From Pseudomonadota bacterium (GTDB lineage: Bacteria; Pseudomonadota; Alphaproteobacteria; Micavibrionales; UBA1664), in NCBI GenBank assembly GCA_009926935.1, contig RFNZ01000002.1:1-64000 (forward strand): 64,000 bases of DNA, read 5' to 3'. The position numbers and the translations under genes are program-made. Shown here piece by piece: positions 37,599-46,892 of the stretch (position 1 is its first letter; every line of letters starts with the position of its first letter). The notes under the pieces were generated by a model. That model saw only the letters and a list, made by a program, of their open reading frames with translations, was not told where the DNA came from and searched no databases.

Positions 37599-37612
37599 AA
37601 CATATATAGAAT
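37587..37612 (+). promoter_or_regulatory. LexA operator (SOS box) upstream of lexA
   Basis: GAACAGAGTTAGAAC is a perfect alphaproteobacterial GAAC-N7-GAAC site, overlapping the trpC stop. A second overlapping site follows as GAAC-N7-GAAT, so three half-sites run in phase. A TTGACT hexamer lies 10 bases upstream, placing the operator over the likely lexA promoter. Autoregulation of lexA is the expected outcome. Confidence 0.85.
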
Positions 37613-37648
37613 ATATCAAGAATACATTTCCATTTAGGGGCGAACATC

Positions 37649-38344
37649 ATGCTAACCAAAAAGCAACGCGACTTGCTGGTCTTTATCCATGAAAAAATGG
37701 CGGAAGGGGATTTAGCCCCCTCTTTCGACGAAATGAAGGAGGCGCTGGGGCTTAAATCCAAATCCGGCGTCCACCGGCTTATCGAGGCATTGGTGGAACG
37801 CGGGTTTTTGGAACGTCTGCCCAATCGCGCCCGCGCCCTCAACATCAAAAAACTGCCTGAAGGCTATACGCCCAAAGCTGCCGACCATTCGGAGGCCGCG
37901 CAAAAAGCACGGCTGGTGCAAGACCTCGGCCGCTATCGGGCCGAGCAAGACAGCCGCATGATCAGCAACGTGCCCCTCCTCGGCAAAATCGCGGCGGGCA
38001 CCCCTATCGAGGCGATACGCCACGAAGGCCAGCACATTGAAATGCCGGCCAGCATGCTTGGCAAAGGTGATTTTTACGCGTTGATAGTGGACGGCGATTC
38101 CATGACCGGCGCCGGCATCATGGATCAAGACGTCGCGCTCATTAAAAAAGCCGACCGCGCGCACGATGGCGATATTGTTGTAGCACTGGTGGATAACGAG
38201 GAAGTGACGTTAAAACGCTTGCGCCGCCGCGGTGGTGCCGTTGATCTCATCCCCGAAAACCCCGCTTACGACATCCGCACCCTTGAAGGCAACCGTGTTC
38301 AGGTACAGGGCATTTTGTCAGGCATTTATAGGCAGTATCACTAA
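37649..38344 (+). CDS. lexA: SOS repressor LexA
   Basis: Repressor of the DNA-damage response that cleaves itself when RecA is activated. The 231-residue protein has an N-terminal winged helix (SFDEMKEALGLKSKSGVHRLI), the Ala116-Gly117 cleavage site in KIAAGTPI, and the peptidase dyad Ser151 (GDSMTGAGI) and Lys189 (EVTLKRLRRRGG). Position after trpC and before comEC is a common alphaproteobacterial order. Confidence 0.96.
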   Translation: MLTKKQRDLLVFIHEKMAEGDLAPSFDEMKEALGLKSKSGVHRLIEALVERGFLERLPNRARALNIKKLPEGYTPKAADHSEAAQKARLVQDLGRYRAEQDSRMISNVPLLGKIAAGTPIEAIRHEGQHIEMPASMLGKGDFYALIVDGDSMTGAGIMDQDVALIKKADRAHDGDIVVALVDNEEVTLKRLRRRGGAVDLIPENPAYDIRTLEGNRVQVQGILSGIYRQYH

Positions 38345-38357
38345 GGTTACGTCCCAA

Positions 38358-38546
38358 TTACATGCGCGTCGTTGGCAATTGCTGAAGGAGCTCGGTCGGT
38401 ACGAAATTGGTCAGGGGATTAAAAACATTCAGGTCCATAATCAGATGGCCTTTTTCATTGATGATAACGCTCACGCCAGGGTGCAGCTCATTCAATAACT
38501 CAATGAAATTCATAGGTAAATTGAAGAAGCTTTCCGTGGTGCCCAT
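38358..38546 (-). CDS. Hypothetical protein, 62 aa
   Basis: Family not recognised. The ATG follows GGGGAG at good distance, and a near-consensus promoter lies about 30 bases upstream. Both argue for a real gene despite its size. The product is acidic to neutral and soluble (FIELLNELHPGVSVIINEKGHLIMDLN). It is convergent with lexA. Confidence 0.6.
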   Translation of the reverse strand: MGTTESFFNLPMNFIELLNELHPGVSVIINEKGHLIMDLNVFNPLTNFVPTELLQQLPTTRM

Positions 38547-38576
38547 TGAAACTCCCCAAATGTAGATTACAATTTA

Positions 38577-38605
38577 AATTTAGCTAAAATTTTACATAAT
38601 GTCAA
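38577..38605 (-). promoter_or_regulatory. Sigma-70 type promoter of the 62-aa gene
   Basis: On the minus strand TTGACA (38605-38600) and TAAATT (38582-38577) are spaced by 17 bases, about 30 bases before the ATG. Confidence 0.55.
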
Positions 38606-38670
38606 TAGGCAATTAACACCCATAGTCCAAAGGCGCTGAAACCCTTTCTGCTGGCTGCATAACTAAAGAC

Positions 38671-38826
38671 TTACCAAAAGCCTACAACTTCGCGCTTTAC
38701 GAGGTCCTCGTATTGCTTCAAAGCCAGCGCTTCCTTGGAATCTTCAGTATTACTAAGAGTTTGGGAGCTCTGCTGAGATACATTGGTACTTGAAAGCTTC
38801 TTTAAAAACTGAAGAACGTTTGACAT
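38671..38826 (-). CDS. Possible small protein, 51 aa
   Basis: No family recognised. I start at the internal ATG giving MSNVLQFLKKLSSTNVSQQS, because the track's upstream part looks non-coding. The product is short, Ser/Gln-rich and helical. The ribosome binding site is weak. It lies in a low-G+C gap between the 62-aa gene and comEC, and may be spurious. Confidence 0.35.
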   Translation of the reverse strand: MSNVLQFLKKLSSTNVSQQSSQTLSNTEDSKEALALKQYEDLVKREVVGFW

Positions 38827-38928
38827 CACACCGTCTCTGCTTTTTGTTTTATATCGTGTCAAACTTTTTACATAACTCAAAATTAATTTCAACTTCTTTC
38901 TACTTACGCACCACAATAAGACAGAAAA

Positions 38929-41022
38929 TTACTCGTGAGCTGGTGACCACAACCTGTGGTATTTGGCCGAAATGGTGGGCACGAAAGCAAACCCTTCAGG
39001 TACCCTGAAAACGGCACCGCCTCCACCCATGTATAACTGCTTTGAGTCGGCCTTGGTTACTGGGCAGGCTCCTTCCGGTGCTGCGCGCGTGGCAAGCAGC
39101 ACGGCTTGTGCCCAAAAACATTCCTCCGATAGCGCATTGGCATCACGCACAATAGAGAGCCCCATATCACCCTCAGTAATCCGGCAGGCCCAATCATCAC
39201 AGGAAACCGTAACCCGGCCAAGTTCTGCGCGCCCCTGCTTCAAAGGTTTCTTTGCGGCTTCGCCGCCCAGATACCCCATCCAGTTGCTCCGCACGTAATC
39301 GGTTGGCTTCTTGAATAAAAAAACCACCTGCCCGTCATCACCTTTCACGGCAGCAAGTTTTCCCTCGCGGTCTATAAGTACCAGTGCACGTGGCACAAAC
39401 GCCCCCCAGATAAGCGCCGCAACCATAACACCAATACCAAGCCACCTGAACCAGCCGCGCCACAGCATCAAAAGCAGAAAACCTGAAACCGAAACAAGAA
39501 AAGGCGCAAGCGGCAGCGACGGAAAAGCGAGCGCCGCTTTCGGCAACCCTGCTACCCACTCTGAAACATAAAGGGTAGCCGTAAGCCCCCACTCGACGAC
39601 TTTCAAAAAAGGCGCATCAAGGCCAAACGGCATGAGCACCATAGCGGCCATACCCGCAGGCATCACTACAAAACTGGTAAGCGGTATCGCGGCTGCGTTG
39701 GCAAGAACACCGTAAAGTTGCACCCGCCCAAAGTGATGAAGCACAACGGGAAAAGTCGCAAAACTGACAAGGATCGTCGTGATAAATATTCCCCCAAGAT
39801 ACGCACCTGTTTTAGCAAATACACCCATCTCGCGGTGCTCGGCCATCCAGCGTCTGCCAATGCCTTCATGGAACGCAATCATCGAGAGCACAGCCGCAAA
39901 CGATAGCTGGAATGACGGCCCGATCAGAGCCTCAGGCCGCAAGGCGAGTAGCGCCAAAGCAGCAACCGCCAAAGTCCGCATCGATAAGGCCGCGCGGTCC
40001 AGCATAACAGCCAGCAAAACAAGCCCGGTTGTCATCATGGCGCGTTGTGTCGGCACAGGCGCACCTGCAAGCAGCATGTAAAAAATACCGACCGCGAGCG
40101 CAATCAAGGCCGCATATTTTTTAATGGGGTAATGCAGCGCAAACCACGGCCACAAAGCCATGAAAAACCGAAACACAAAAAAAGTAACACCGCACACAAT
40201 GGCCACATGCAGGCCAGAAATAGAAAGCAGGTGATAAAGCCCGGAGTCGAGAAGGCTTTGGTTGACATCATCCGGTATCGCGGCGCGCTCCCCCGCGAGT
40301 AGCGCCGTGGCGACAGCACTCTCAGGGTGCTTCATATGCGTTGTTATGCGCTTTGATATGGACTGCCTCAGGCTGCTGAACCAGACGCCGGCCGCACTCG
40401 CATCCCGTTTTTCGATACGTTGAAACTGCCCAAGCGTAAACCCGACAGCGCCAATCCCCTCAAAATACGCCTGCCGTCTGTAGTCAAACCCGTCAATCAC
40501 AACCGGCCCTGAAGGCGGCATCAATTTGGCAAGCACGGCTATGCGGTCACCCGGTTTTACATCAGCACTTATATGTCTTGACGAAAGCCTGACGGTTCTC
40601 GGCGTGCGCTCGGCCTTCAGCTTTTCGATTTTCAAATCACCCAGCAGTACGCGGCGCTTGCCGCCGTCGACGTCATCATCAGTAACCGAAACATCCAAAA
40701 CACGGCCTTCAACGCGGGTAATGCCGGTATCGCGGTCAAGCATAGGCGCATGGACCGTCATGCTCCGCCCTTGCGCCATCAAAAAACCGAGAGCCACTAA
40801 AAATAAGGCTGCGCCGGCATAAAATGCAGAAGGGGCGCGCAAAATGAGGGTAATAAAAAGCCCGGTTGCGAGTAACAGGCACGCAGCACTGGCCCAGTAG
40901 GCAGGCTCAAACGGCAAACAGAAGTAAAGGGCAACCCCTGCCCCAAAAAGTACCGGCGCCCACAAAACGCGGTCGCGCGGCGGATGCCATTGGTCTAAAA
41001 CAGCCTTTATTGCCAGTCTCAT
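38929..41022 (-). CDS. comEC: ComEC/Rec2-family DNA uptake channel
   Basis: Inner-membrane channel for single-stranded DNA in natural transformation. The 697-residue protein has an N-terminal DUF4131 part, an OB-like segment and a competence domain with many helices (LYHLLSISGLHVAIVCGVTFF is the signature). The C-terminal region keeps only a remnant of a metallo-hydrolase fold; I do not see HxHxDH. It is divergent from gltX with a repeat element between. If functional it gives a route for the DNA acquisitions seen at mazG and pyrG. Confidence 0.88.
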   Translation of the reverse strand: MRLAIKAVLDQWHPPRDRVLWAPVLFGAGVALYFCLPFEPAYWASAACLLLATGLFITLILRAPSAFYAGAALFLVALGFLMAQGRSMTVHAPMLDRDTGITRVEGRVLDVSVTDDDVDGGKRRVLLGDLKIEKLKAERTPRTVRLSSRHISADVKPGDRIAVLAKLMPPSGPVVIDGFDYRRQAYFEGIGAVGFTLGQFQRIEKRDASAAGVWFSSLRQSISKRITTHMKHPESAVATALLAGERAAIPDDVNQSLLDSGLYHLLSISGLHVAIVCGVTFFVFRFFMALWPWFALHYPIKKYAALIALAVGIFYMLLAGAPVPTQRAMMTTGLVLLAVMLDRAALSMRTLAVAALALLALRPEALIGPSFQLSFAAVLSMIAFHEGIGRRWMAEHREMGVFAKTGAYLGGIFITTILVSFATFPVVLHHFGRVQLYGVLANAAAIPLTSFVVMPAGMAAMVLMPFGLDAPFLKVVEWGLTATLYVSEWVAGLPKAALAFPSLPLAPFLVSVSGFLLLMLWRGWFRWLGIGVMVAALIWGAFVPRALVLIDREGKLAAVKGDDGQVVFLFKKPTDYVRSNWMGYLGGEAAKKPLKQGRAELGRVTVSCDDWACRITEGDMGLSIVRDANALSEECFWAQAVLLATRAAPEGACPVTKADSKQLYMGGGGAVFRVPEGFAFVPTISAKYHRLWSPAHE

Positions 41023-41029
41023 AAAAGTG

Positions 41030-41091
41030 TTTTACCACTAAGCACACAAAGAACACTAAGAAGATTACCTTCGTGTTCTTCGTGGTAAAAT
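41030..41091. repeat. ORF-less inverted repeat related to the GxxExxY cassette
   Basis: The arms TTTTACCACTAAGCACACAA...CACTAAGAAG (41030-41063) and CTTCGTGTTCTTCGTGGTAAAA (41069-41090) are inverted and nearly abut, with five bases between. The layout ACC(A/G)CTAAG followed by AAGAAG resembles the arms at 20782-21246, with the core units diverged. It fills the gap between divergent comEC and gltX and so overlaps their promoter region. Confidence 0.65.
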
Positions 41092-41109
41092 TTTACTTTG
41101 AGTTTATGT

Positions 41110-42537
41110 ATGACCGTCATTACACGCTTCGCCCCTTCGCCCACCGGCATGCTGCACATTGGTGGCGCACGCACGGCCCTCTTTAACTGGTGCTACGCCA
41201 AAAAGACGGGCGGCAAATTTTTACTCCGCATCGAGGACACGGATAAAGAACGCTCCACAAAAGAGGCGATAGAAGCCATCTTCCGCGATCTCAAATGGCT
41301 CGGCCTTGATTGGGATGGCGATGCAACGGTCTATCAGTCGGCCCGTGCCGCCCGTCATGCGGAGGTCGCGCATGAACTGGTGAAACGCGGCCGCGCTTAC
41401 TTTTGCTATTGCACGCCGGAAGAGCTGGAAGCCATGAAAGCCGAAGCACAGGCAAAAGGCGAACAACCCCGCTACAACCGCATGTGGCGTGACCGTAATC
41501 CGTCAGAAGCACCCGCAGGCGTAAAACCCGTTATCCGCATCAAGGCGCCGATCGACGGCGATACGGTCATCGAAGATGCTGTGCAAGGCCGCGTCACAGT
41601 TCCTAACAGCCAGCTTGATGACTTTATTCTGCTCCGCTCCGATGGATCGCCAACCTACATGCACGCGGTCGTGGTCGATGACGCCGATATGGGCATCACC
41701 CATGTTATTCGCGGCGATGATCACCTTAACAACGCCTTCCGCCAGAAAATTATCTTTGATGCCATGGGCTGGCCGGTGCCCGTTTTTGGCCACGTTCCGC
41801 TTATCCACGGGGCGGACGGCGCCAAACTCTCCAAACGCCACGGCGCCCAGTCGGTTGGCGAGTTCAAGGATATGGGCTATCTGCCAGAAGCCGTTTGCAA
41901 CTACCTTTTAAGGCTGGGTTGGAGCCACGGCGACGACGAACTGTTTACAAAAGAACAGGCAGCGGAATGGTTCGATGTGAATGATATAAATGCAGGGCCT
42001 TCACGCCTCGACATGAAAAAACTCGATCACGTCAACACGCATTACATGCGCCTGGCTGACGATACGCGCCTCGCGGAAGAGGTGATTACTCGCAACAGCC
42101 TCAAAATCGATGAAACACACAAAGCAAGATTGCTTGCGGGCATCCATGATCTCAAATCCCGCGCGGCAACACTCGTGCAATTAACATCCGAGGCCAAGTT
42201 CTATCTGGTCGATGAAGTCGCTTACGACGAAAAAGCCGCCGCCGCATTAAATGACCACGATGCCCACCACGCCATGCACCATATTTATGATGCACTGGCG
42301 CGCCTCGGCGCCGATTTCACGGAAACCGCAATCGACACCGCCTGCCGCCACATTGCAGAACACGTTTATGCCGGCAAACTGGCCAAGGTCATGATGCCTT
42401 TGCGGGCCGCTATTTGCGGCACCACTACATCCCCGCCCCTGTTTAAAGCCATGGAGATACTGGGCCAGGCCGAGGTCATGAAACGCCTCAAAGCCGCCCT
42501 GCACTGGATGCATGACCACGGCCACCATCATCATTAA
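41110..42537 (+). CDS. gltX: Glutamyl-tRNA synthetase
   Basis: Charges tRNA-Glu. From the ATG at 41110 the protein has 475 residues, the usual length; the track starts at a TTG four codons earlier. Class-I motifs are RFAPSPTGMLHIGGARTALFNW (HIGH-like) and GAKLSKRHGAQSV (KMSKS-like). The tail is unusual: MHDHGHHHH, a natural histidine-rich end that may bind metal. Confidence 0.95.
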   Translation: MTVITRFAPSPTGMLHIGGARTALFNWCYAKKTGGKFLLRIEDTDKERSTKEAIEAIFRDLKWLGLDWDGDATVYQSARAARHAEVAHELVKRGRAYFCYCTPEELEAMKAEAQAKGEQPRYNRMWRDRNPSEAPAGVKPVIRIKAPIDGDTVIEDAVQGRVTVPNSQLDDFILLRSDGSPTYMHAVVVDDADMGITHVIRGDDHLNNAFRQKIIFDAMGWPVPVFGHVPLIHGADGAKLSKRHGAQSVGEFKDMGYLPEAVCNYLLRLGWSHGDDELFTKEQAAEWFDVNDINAGPSRLDMKKLDHVNTHYMRLADDTRLAEEVITRNSLKIDETHKARLLAGIHDLKSRAATLVQLTSEAKFYLVDEVAYDEKAAAALNDHDAHHAMHHIYDALARLGADFTETAIDTACRHIAEHVYAGKLAKVMMPLRAAICGTTTSPPLFKAMEILGQAEVMKRLKAALHWMHDHGHHHH

Positions 42538-42540
42538 TAT

Positions 42541-42569
42541 TTGACATAATACAATAGATCTGGCAATAT
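42541..42569 (+). promoter_or_regulatory. Promoter of the 114-aa gene
   Basis: TTGACA and CAATAT are spaced by 17 bases, starting three bases after the gltX stop. AGGAGAG and the ATG at 42595 follow. Confidence 0.6.
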
Positions 42570-42594
42570 TCTCCCGTTTCAACAGGAGAGAAAA

Positions 42595-42939
42595 ATGCCA
42601 CGCCTAGGCTTTGGGATAGAAAAACAAGACTTCGAGACTGCGCAAACCCTGATCAGAGCATCCGCAGACTATGACTGGAACCCAACAGCCGATAATTGGC
42701 AGCACTACCGGAATTGCTGGAACCTTGCGGTAGCAAGGGTTCGAGATACAAGCCGCAGCGCAACCCCCATGCCAGCAACAAGAGCCCTCCTTAAACTTGC
42801 ATCAGGCGCCGAGAACCCATACAAAATCGGCTGGCTGACAGATACATTCGGCACATGGCACAAGGGCTACGCAAGCGCCATGGCATGCCAGGATCCCGCA
42901 CGCCTTCTGCAAGCGCAGGGCCCGCGTAAAGGTCTTTAA
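42595..42939 (+). CDS. Hypothetical protein, 114 aa
   Basis: Family not recognised. Good promoter and AGGAGAG ribosome binding site. The product is soluble and aromatic-rich (YDWNPTADNWQHYRNCWN, WLTDTFGTWHKGY), with no signal peptide. It lies between gltX and another orphan gene on the same strand. Confidence 0.65.
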   Translation: MPRLGFGIEKQDFETAQTLIRASADYDWNPTADNWQHYRNCWNLAVARVRDTSRSATPMPATRALLKLASGAENPYKIGWLTDTFGTWHKGYASAMACQDPARLLQAQGPRKGL

Positions 42940-43009
42940 TAATTAACATAATTTTATATTTTTTAGCCCATAATCCGCTTGTACAGGTTTAAAAAAACCG
43001 GAGGCGATC

Positions 43010-43534
43010 ATGGCAACAATGCACGCAGGCAAATGCGCAACATGGGTAGCAGGTGCCCTAATGACTCTGTCCGCAAGTGGCCTCTTTGGCGCACTGCCTG
43101 CAAATGCACAAGATAAAGGCTGGGAAGCACGGGTGCACGCGGCAAACGAGCTTCTTAAGGGTGAAGACGCACGTTTGATATGCGCAGACACAAAAGACAC
43201 AACAATTAGAGATGAAGAGTATATGCTCGCCTGTGCTACCTTCTATCACGCCTATCTGTCGACTGATCCTTACACAAAAGTTCAATTTCCGACACTTCTG
43301 AAACAAATTAAAGACGATCTATTGGAACACCAGAATGGCTCCCTCCCCTACGAGCAGCTCCTCAAAAAACTTGATGTAAGCATGCAAAGGATCAAAGGTG
43401 CGATCCTGCAAGACAACCGGATGACCCCTGAGCTCGGTGCCGTAGCAACAGGCGTATCTAACATCATCCGCGAGGCAGCCCAGCCCGGTGCAAAACCCGG
43501 CATCCGCTACAAAGACGTTATGTTGAGCCGATAG
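43010..43534 (+). CDS. Hypothetical secreted protein, 174 aa
   Basis: Family not recognised. GGAGG precedes the ATG. A signal peptide covers about residues 1-34 (VAGALMTLSASGLFGALPANA, cleaved before QDKGW). The mature protein is helical with two cysteines (RLICADT, MLACATF) that could pair. A strong terminator follows. Its size and layout resemble the other four-cysteine secreted protein at 1591-2154, but I see no clear homology. Confidence 0.7.
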   Translation: MATMHAGKCATWVAGALMTLSASGLFGALPANAQDKGWEARVHAANELLKGEDARLICADTKDTTIRDEEYMLACATFYHAYLSTDPYTKVQFPTLLKQIKDDLLEHQNGSLPYEQLLKKLDVSMQRIKGAILQDNRMTPELGAVATGVSNIIREAAQPGAKPGIRYKDVMLSR

Positions 43535-43582
43535 TACGCCCATACTCTCCGTTTGCACGGAACCCGTTTTGGATTACCATTT

Positions 43583-43609
43583 AAGGCAGATTCGTTCTGC
43601 CTTTTTTAT
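43583..43609 (+). terminator. Rho-independent terminator before gltA
   Basis: AAGGCAGATTCGTTCTGCCT followed by TTTTTATTTT is a compact stem with a T-tract. It separates the orphan genes from gltA. Confidence 0.88.
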
Positions 43610-43632
43610 TTTCTTCCAAAGGGATATACGCC

Positions 43633-44958
43633 ATGACCGCCGAAAAAAAAGCTGCCGCAGCCCCAGCCAAGACCTTCACGCTTAAGGATGATCAATCCGG
43701 CAAGGAGTGGAAATTACCTGTAGTAGACGGCACGGTCGGCCCCAACGGCATCGATGTCCGCAAACTTTTGGCCGAAACAGGGCACATCACCTTTGACCCC
43801 AGCTTCAATTCAACGGGCGCATGCAAATCCAAAATCACATTCATCGATGGCGACGCCGGTAAACTCATGCACCGCGGCTACTCCATCGAGGACCTGACGC
43901 AAAAAAGCAATTTCATTGAAGTCATGTACCTTCTGCTTTACGGCGACCTGCCAAATAAGCCGGATTACGAAGAATTCAAAAGACACATCACCTACCACAC
44001 CATGGTCCACGAGCAGGTTCACTTCTTCTTCCGTGGCTTCCGCCGCGATGCGCACCCTATGGCCATCATGTGCGGCGTGGTAGGCGGCCTTTCGGCGTTC
44101 TACCATGACTCTCTCGACATCAATAACCCGCAGCACCGCGAAATATCCATCCACCGCCTGATCGCCAAAATCCCAACGCTTGCCGCGATGACATTCAAAT
44201 ACGCAATCGGCCAGCCCTTTATGTACCCACGGAACGATCTCAGTTTCGTCGAGAACTTCCTCTACATGTGCTTCGCAGTCCCGGCCGAGCCTTACAAAAT
44301 CAATCCGGTTGTAGCAAAAGCGCTCGAAAAAATATTCATCCTCCACGCCGACCACGAACAAAACGCATCTACGTCAACCGTTCGCCTCGCAGGCTCAACA
44401 GGCGCAAACCCGTTTGCGTGCATCGCATCAGGCATCACATCTCTCTGGGGCCCTGCCCACGGCGGTGCAAACCAAGAGGTACTGGAGATGCTACACGAGA
44501 TCGGACACAAGGACCGCATCCCAGAATTTTTGGCCCGCGCGAAAGATAAAAACGACCCATTCAAACTCATGGGCTTCGGCCACCGCATCTACAAAAACTA
44601 CGATCCGCGCGCAGCCGTCCTCAAAGCTGACTGCCACGCGGTCTTGGAAGAACTGGGCGTTAAAAACGAGCCGCTGCTCGATCTCGCGATGGAACTCGAG
44701 AAAATCGCCCTCTCCGACCCGTACTTCGTCGAGCGCAAACTCTTCCCGAACGTGGATTTCTATTCAGGCATTATCCTCAAAGCCATGGGCTTCCCCACAA
44801 GCATGTTCACGGTGCTCTTTGCCTTGGCCCGTACCGTCGGCTGGTGCGCCCAATGGAAAGAAATGATCGAGGAACCCGATATGCGCATCGGCCGCCCGCG
44901 CCAGCTTTACATCGGCGCAGCAGGCCGCCCTTACGTCGCTCTCGATAAGCGGAAATAG
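43633..44958 (+). CDS. gltA: Citrate synthase
   Basis: First step of the TCA cycle. The 441-residue protein is the Gram-negative hexameric type. Signatures are [16 protein letters not shown], the catalytic His in [15 protein letters not shown], the second His in [17 protein letters not shown], and [15 protein letters not shown] with the late Asp in [14 protein letters not shown] precedes the ATG. It is convergent with the TPR gene. Confidence 0.97.
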   Translation: MTAEKKAAAAPAKTFTLKDDQSGKEWKLPVVDGTVGPNGIDVRKLLAETGHITFDPSFNSTGACKSKITFIDGDAGKLMHRGYSIEDLTQKSNFIEVMYLLLYGDLPNKPDYEEFKRHITYHTMVHEQVHFFFRGFRRDAHPMAIMCGVVGGLSAFYHDSLDINNPQHREISIHRLIAKIPTLAAMTFKYAIGQPFMYPRNDLSFVENFLYMCFAVPAEPYKINPVVAKALEKIFILHADHEQNASTSTVRLAGSTGANPFACIASGITSLWGPAHGGANQEVLEMLHEIGHKDRIPEFLARAKDKNDPFKLMGFGHRIYKNYDPRAAVLKADCHAVLEELGVKNEPLLDLAMELEKIALSDPYFVERKLFPNVDFYSGIILKAMGFPTSMFTVLFALARTVGWCAQWKEMIEEPDMRIGRPRQLYIGAAGRPYVALDKRK

Positions 44959-44961
44959 CGT

Positions 44962-46839
44962 TTAAGCCGGCCTTTGGCGCGAAAGGTCACTTGGCCTCTC
45001 AGCAGGTATTCTCACACTGTTGCGTACCGCGCGGTTGCCCGCAACACGGCGGCGCATACCCTCGGGTAAATCCGCCATCTGGAGGATTGCCGCAGTATCA
45101 ACGCCCATCATCCGGTATGGGCTGTTCCATACGCTGCCGCCACCGTATTTTAGCTTCACGGTATCTTCGACTTCAGGCGTATAGCGCACGGCCCTGTAAT
45201 GGCGCCGCCATTCTTCCGATGCTGCTGCCAGTTTTGGATAATGCCCGTACATGACACCGGCCTCGCCCTCAAGCGCGGCACTCAACACAACTCTGCGAGG
45301 GTCATCCTCTTCAGCCGCCGCCAAAAAGAGGCAGATTGCAACCACCGAAGGCTGTTTCTGCATGACCGGAAAAATATGGCTGGCCGCTTCTCTAAAGCTG
45401 CCCATGTGAAACATCACGCGTGCCTCAAGATAGGTAATGTAACTGTTATCGGCACCGCCGGCACGCCCGCGGGCCAAAAAGGCTTTGGCACCTTCCCAGT
45501 TTGTGCGCTCCATCAATGTATAGAGCCTCATTTCAAGCGCCGGCGTATAAGACGGATTAACCGCAAGTGCCGCGTCATAGCAGGCAACAGCGGCGGAGCG
45601 CTCACCCTTCATGTCAAACAGGATGCCCTTATGGGTATAAGCCTCATGGTTATCAGGGTCACGGCTGATCAGCTTGTCACACATCTCGATCGCGGCATCA
45701 TAGCGCTTTGCATCACGCAACTTGCGGATTTGCTGGAGCACCGCGCTCTTGTTACCGGGGTCCTGCGCCGCCGCGCGGGCCGCCGTTTTTTCACGTTCGG
45801 CCTTAAACCCGTAACGCCGCAGAAAAGCTGAATAGCACATCGTCATCGCGGCAGTATTAACGGCCGTGCAGCGCTCATCAAAGTAGCTCTTAGCGCCGCG
45901 CACATCGCCTTTTTCTGCCATGGCATGCGCCTTGCCCTCGATCGCCTGCGCATGTAACGGCGCTTTTGCCAAAATGATATCATAAGCGCCAATAGCGCGC
46001 GCTGGCTGCCCCTGCTCACGATACAAATCCGCAAGCGTCAGCTGTATCTGATCATGGTTTCTGATTTCCGGCCCAACATTAAGTAGCAAATCAAATGCCT
46101 CAATAGGGTACTTGAATTTAAACAAAAGCCGCGCGATACGCGTCCTGAGAGAGATGTCTTTTGTAAACTGCGAGGCATACGCGCAAAGCTCATCGCGCGC
46201 TGCCTGCCTTGAGGATTCAATCTCAGGGTTTGCTTTCTTGGCAATTTCACCAATGCGGGCAACAACCTTGGGGTCAGCCGCAACACCCTTAAATTTGGGC
46301 GATGCCGATGGTTGCGCAGCAGCTTTTTGTACAGGCTGAACTGTGCCCGAGTATGCGGCCTTGTATCTTTCAATCGCAGGATCGATGAAGGTTTTTGGCA
46401 AACCGCCACGACGCTTCTCAAGATACGCAAGTCCCTCACTTGCCCGCCCTAAAGCCGCAAGGCACTCGGCCTTGGTAAGGATAGCGCTCTGGTCTTTAGG
46501 GTTATCATTTAACGCCCGCTCCATGGCTGCCAGTGCATCCTCATGGCGGCCCATTCCAATCAATATTTGCCCCCGCTTGACCGAAACCGCACCAAGCTTG
46601 CGATTAGCTGCCTTGAGCGCAGCCTCTCCCTCACCAAGCAGCGTTTCGGCAAGCTCGGCTTTACCGAGCGTTTCGAGCATCTTTGCAGCGCGTGTCAAAA
46701 GCGAAGTATCAAGCGGATGCGTGCGACACAAATCAGCAACGGCGCTCACAACTGCATCATGTTGGTCAGGCGATGTCAGACGTGCCTGTAGTGCCGGAAG
46801 GGCATCGGCTGGTGCCAAAGCAATTTTGCTGGAAGACAT
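44962..46839 (-). CDS. Tetratricopeptide-repeat protein, 625 aa
   Basis: Mostly TPR helices. Clear units include GQILIGMGRHEDALAAMERAL, LADLYREQGQPARAIGAYDIIL, and AYTHKGILFDMKGERSAAVACYDAALAVNP. No signal peptide or enzyme domain is evident; the last 120 residues look like a separate region. I start at MSSSKIAL with GAGGAGAG upstream. It is placed between gltA and lpxB and is probably a scaffold for unknown partners. Confidence 0.8.
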   Translation of the reverse strand: MSSSKIALAPADALPALQARLTSPDQHDAVVSAVADLCRTHPLDTSLLTRAAKMLETLGKAELAETLLGEGEAALKAANRKLGAVSVKRGQILIGMGRHEDALAAMERALNDNPKDQSAILTKAECLAALGRASEGLAYLEKRRGGLPKTFIDPAIERYKAAYSGTVQPVQKAAAQPSASPKFKGVAADPKVVARIGEIAKKANPEIESSRQAARDELCAYASQFTKDISLRTRIARLLFKFKYPIEAFDLLLNVGPEIRNHDQIQLTLADLYREQGQPARAIGAYDIILAKAPLHAQAIEGKAHAMAEKGDVRGAKSYFDERCTAVNTAAMTMCYSAFLRRYGFKAEREKTAARAAAQDPGNKSAVLQQIRKLRDAKRYDAAIEMCDKLISRDPDNHEAYTHKGILFDMKGERSAAVACYDAALAVNPSYTPALEMRLYTLMERTNWEGAKAFLARGRAGGADNSYITYLEARVMFHMGSFREAASHIFPVMQKQPSVVAICLFLAAAEEDDPRRVVLSAALEGEAGVMYGHYPKLAAASEEWRRHYRAVRYTPEVEDTVKLKYGGGSVWNSPYRMMGVDTAAILQMADLPEGMRRRVAGNRAVRNSVRIPAERPSDLSRQRPA

Positions 46840-46892
46840 AGGCTCTCCTCTCATAATAGGCGGCCACAGAGCACCATAAACTAGTATTTATG

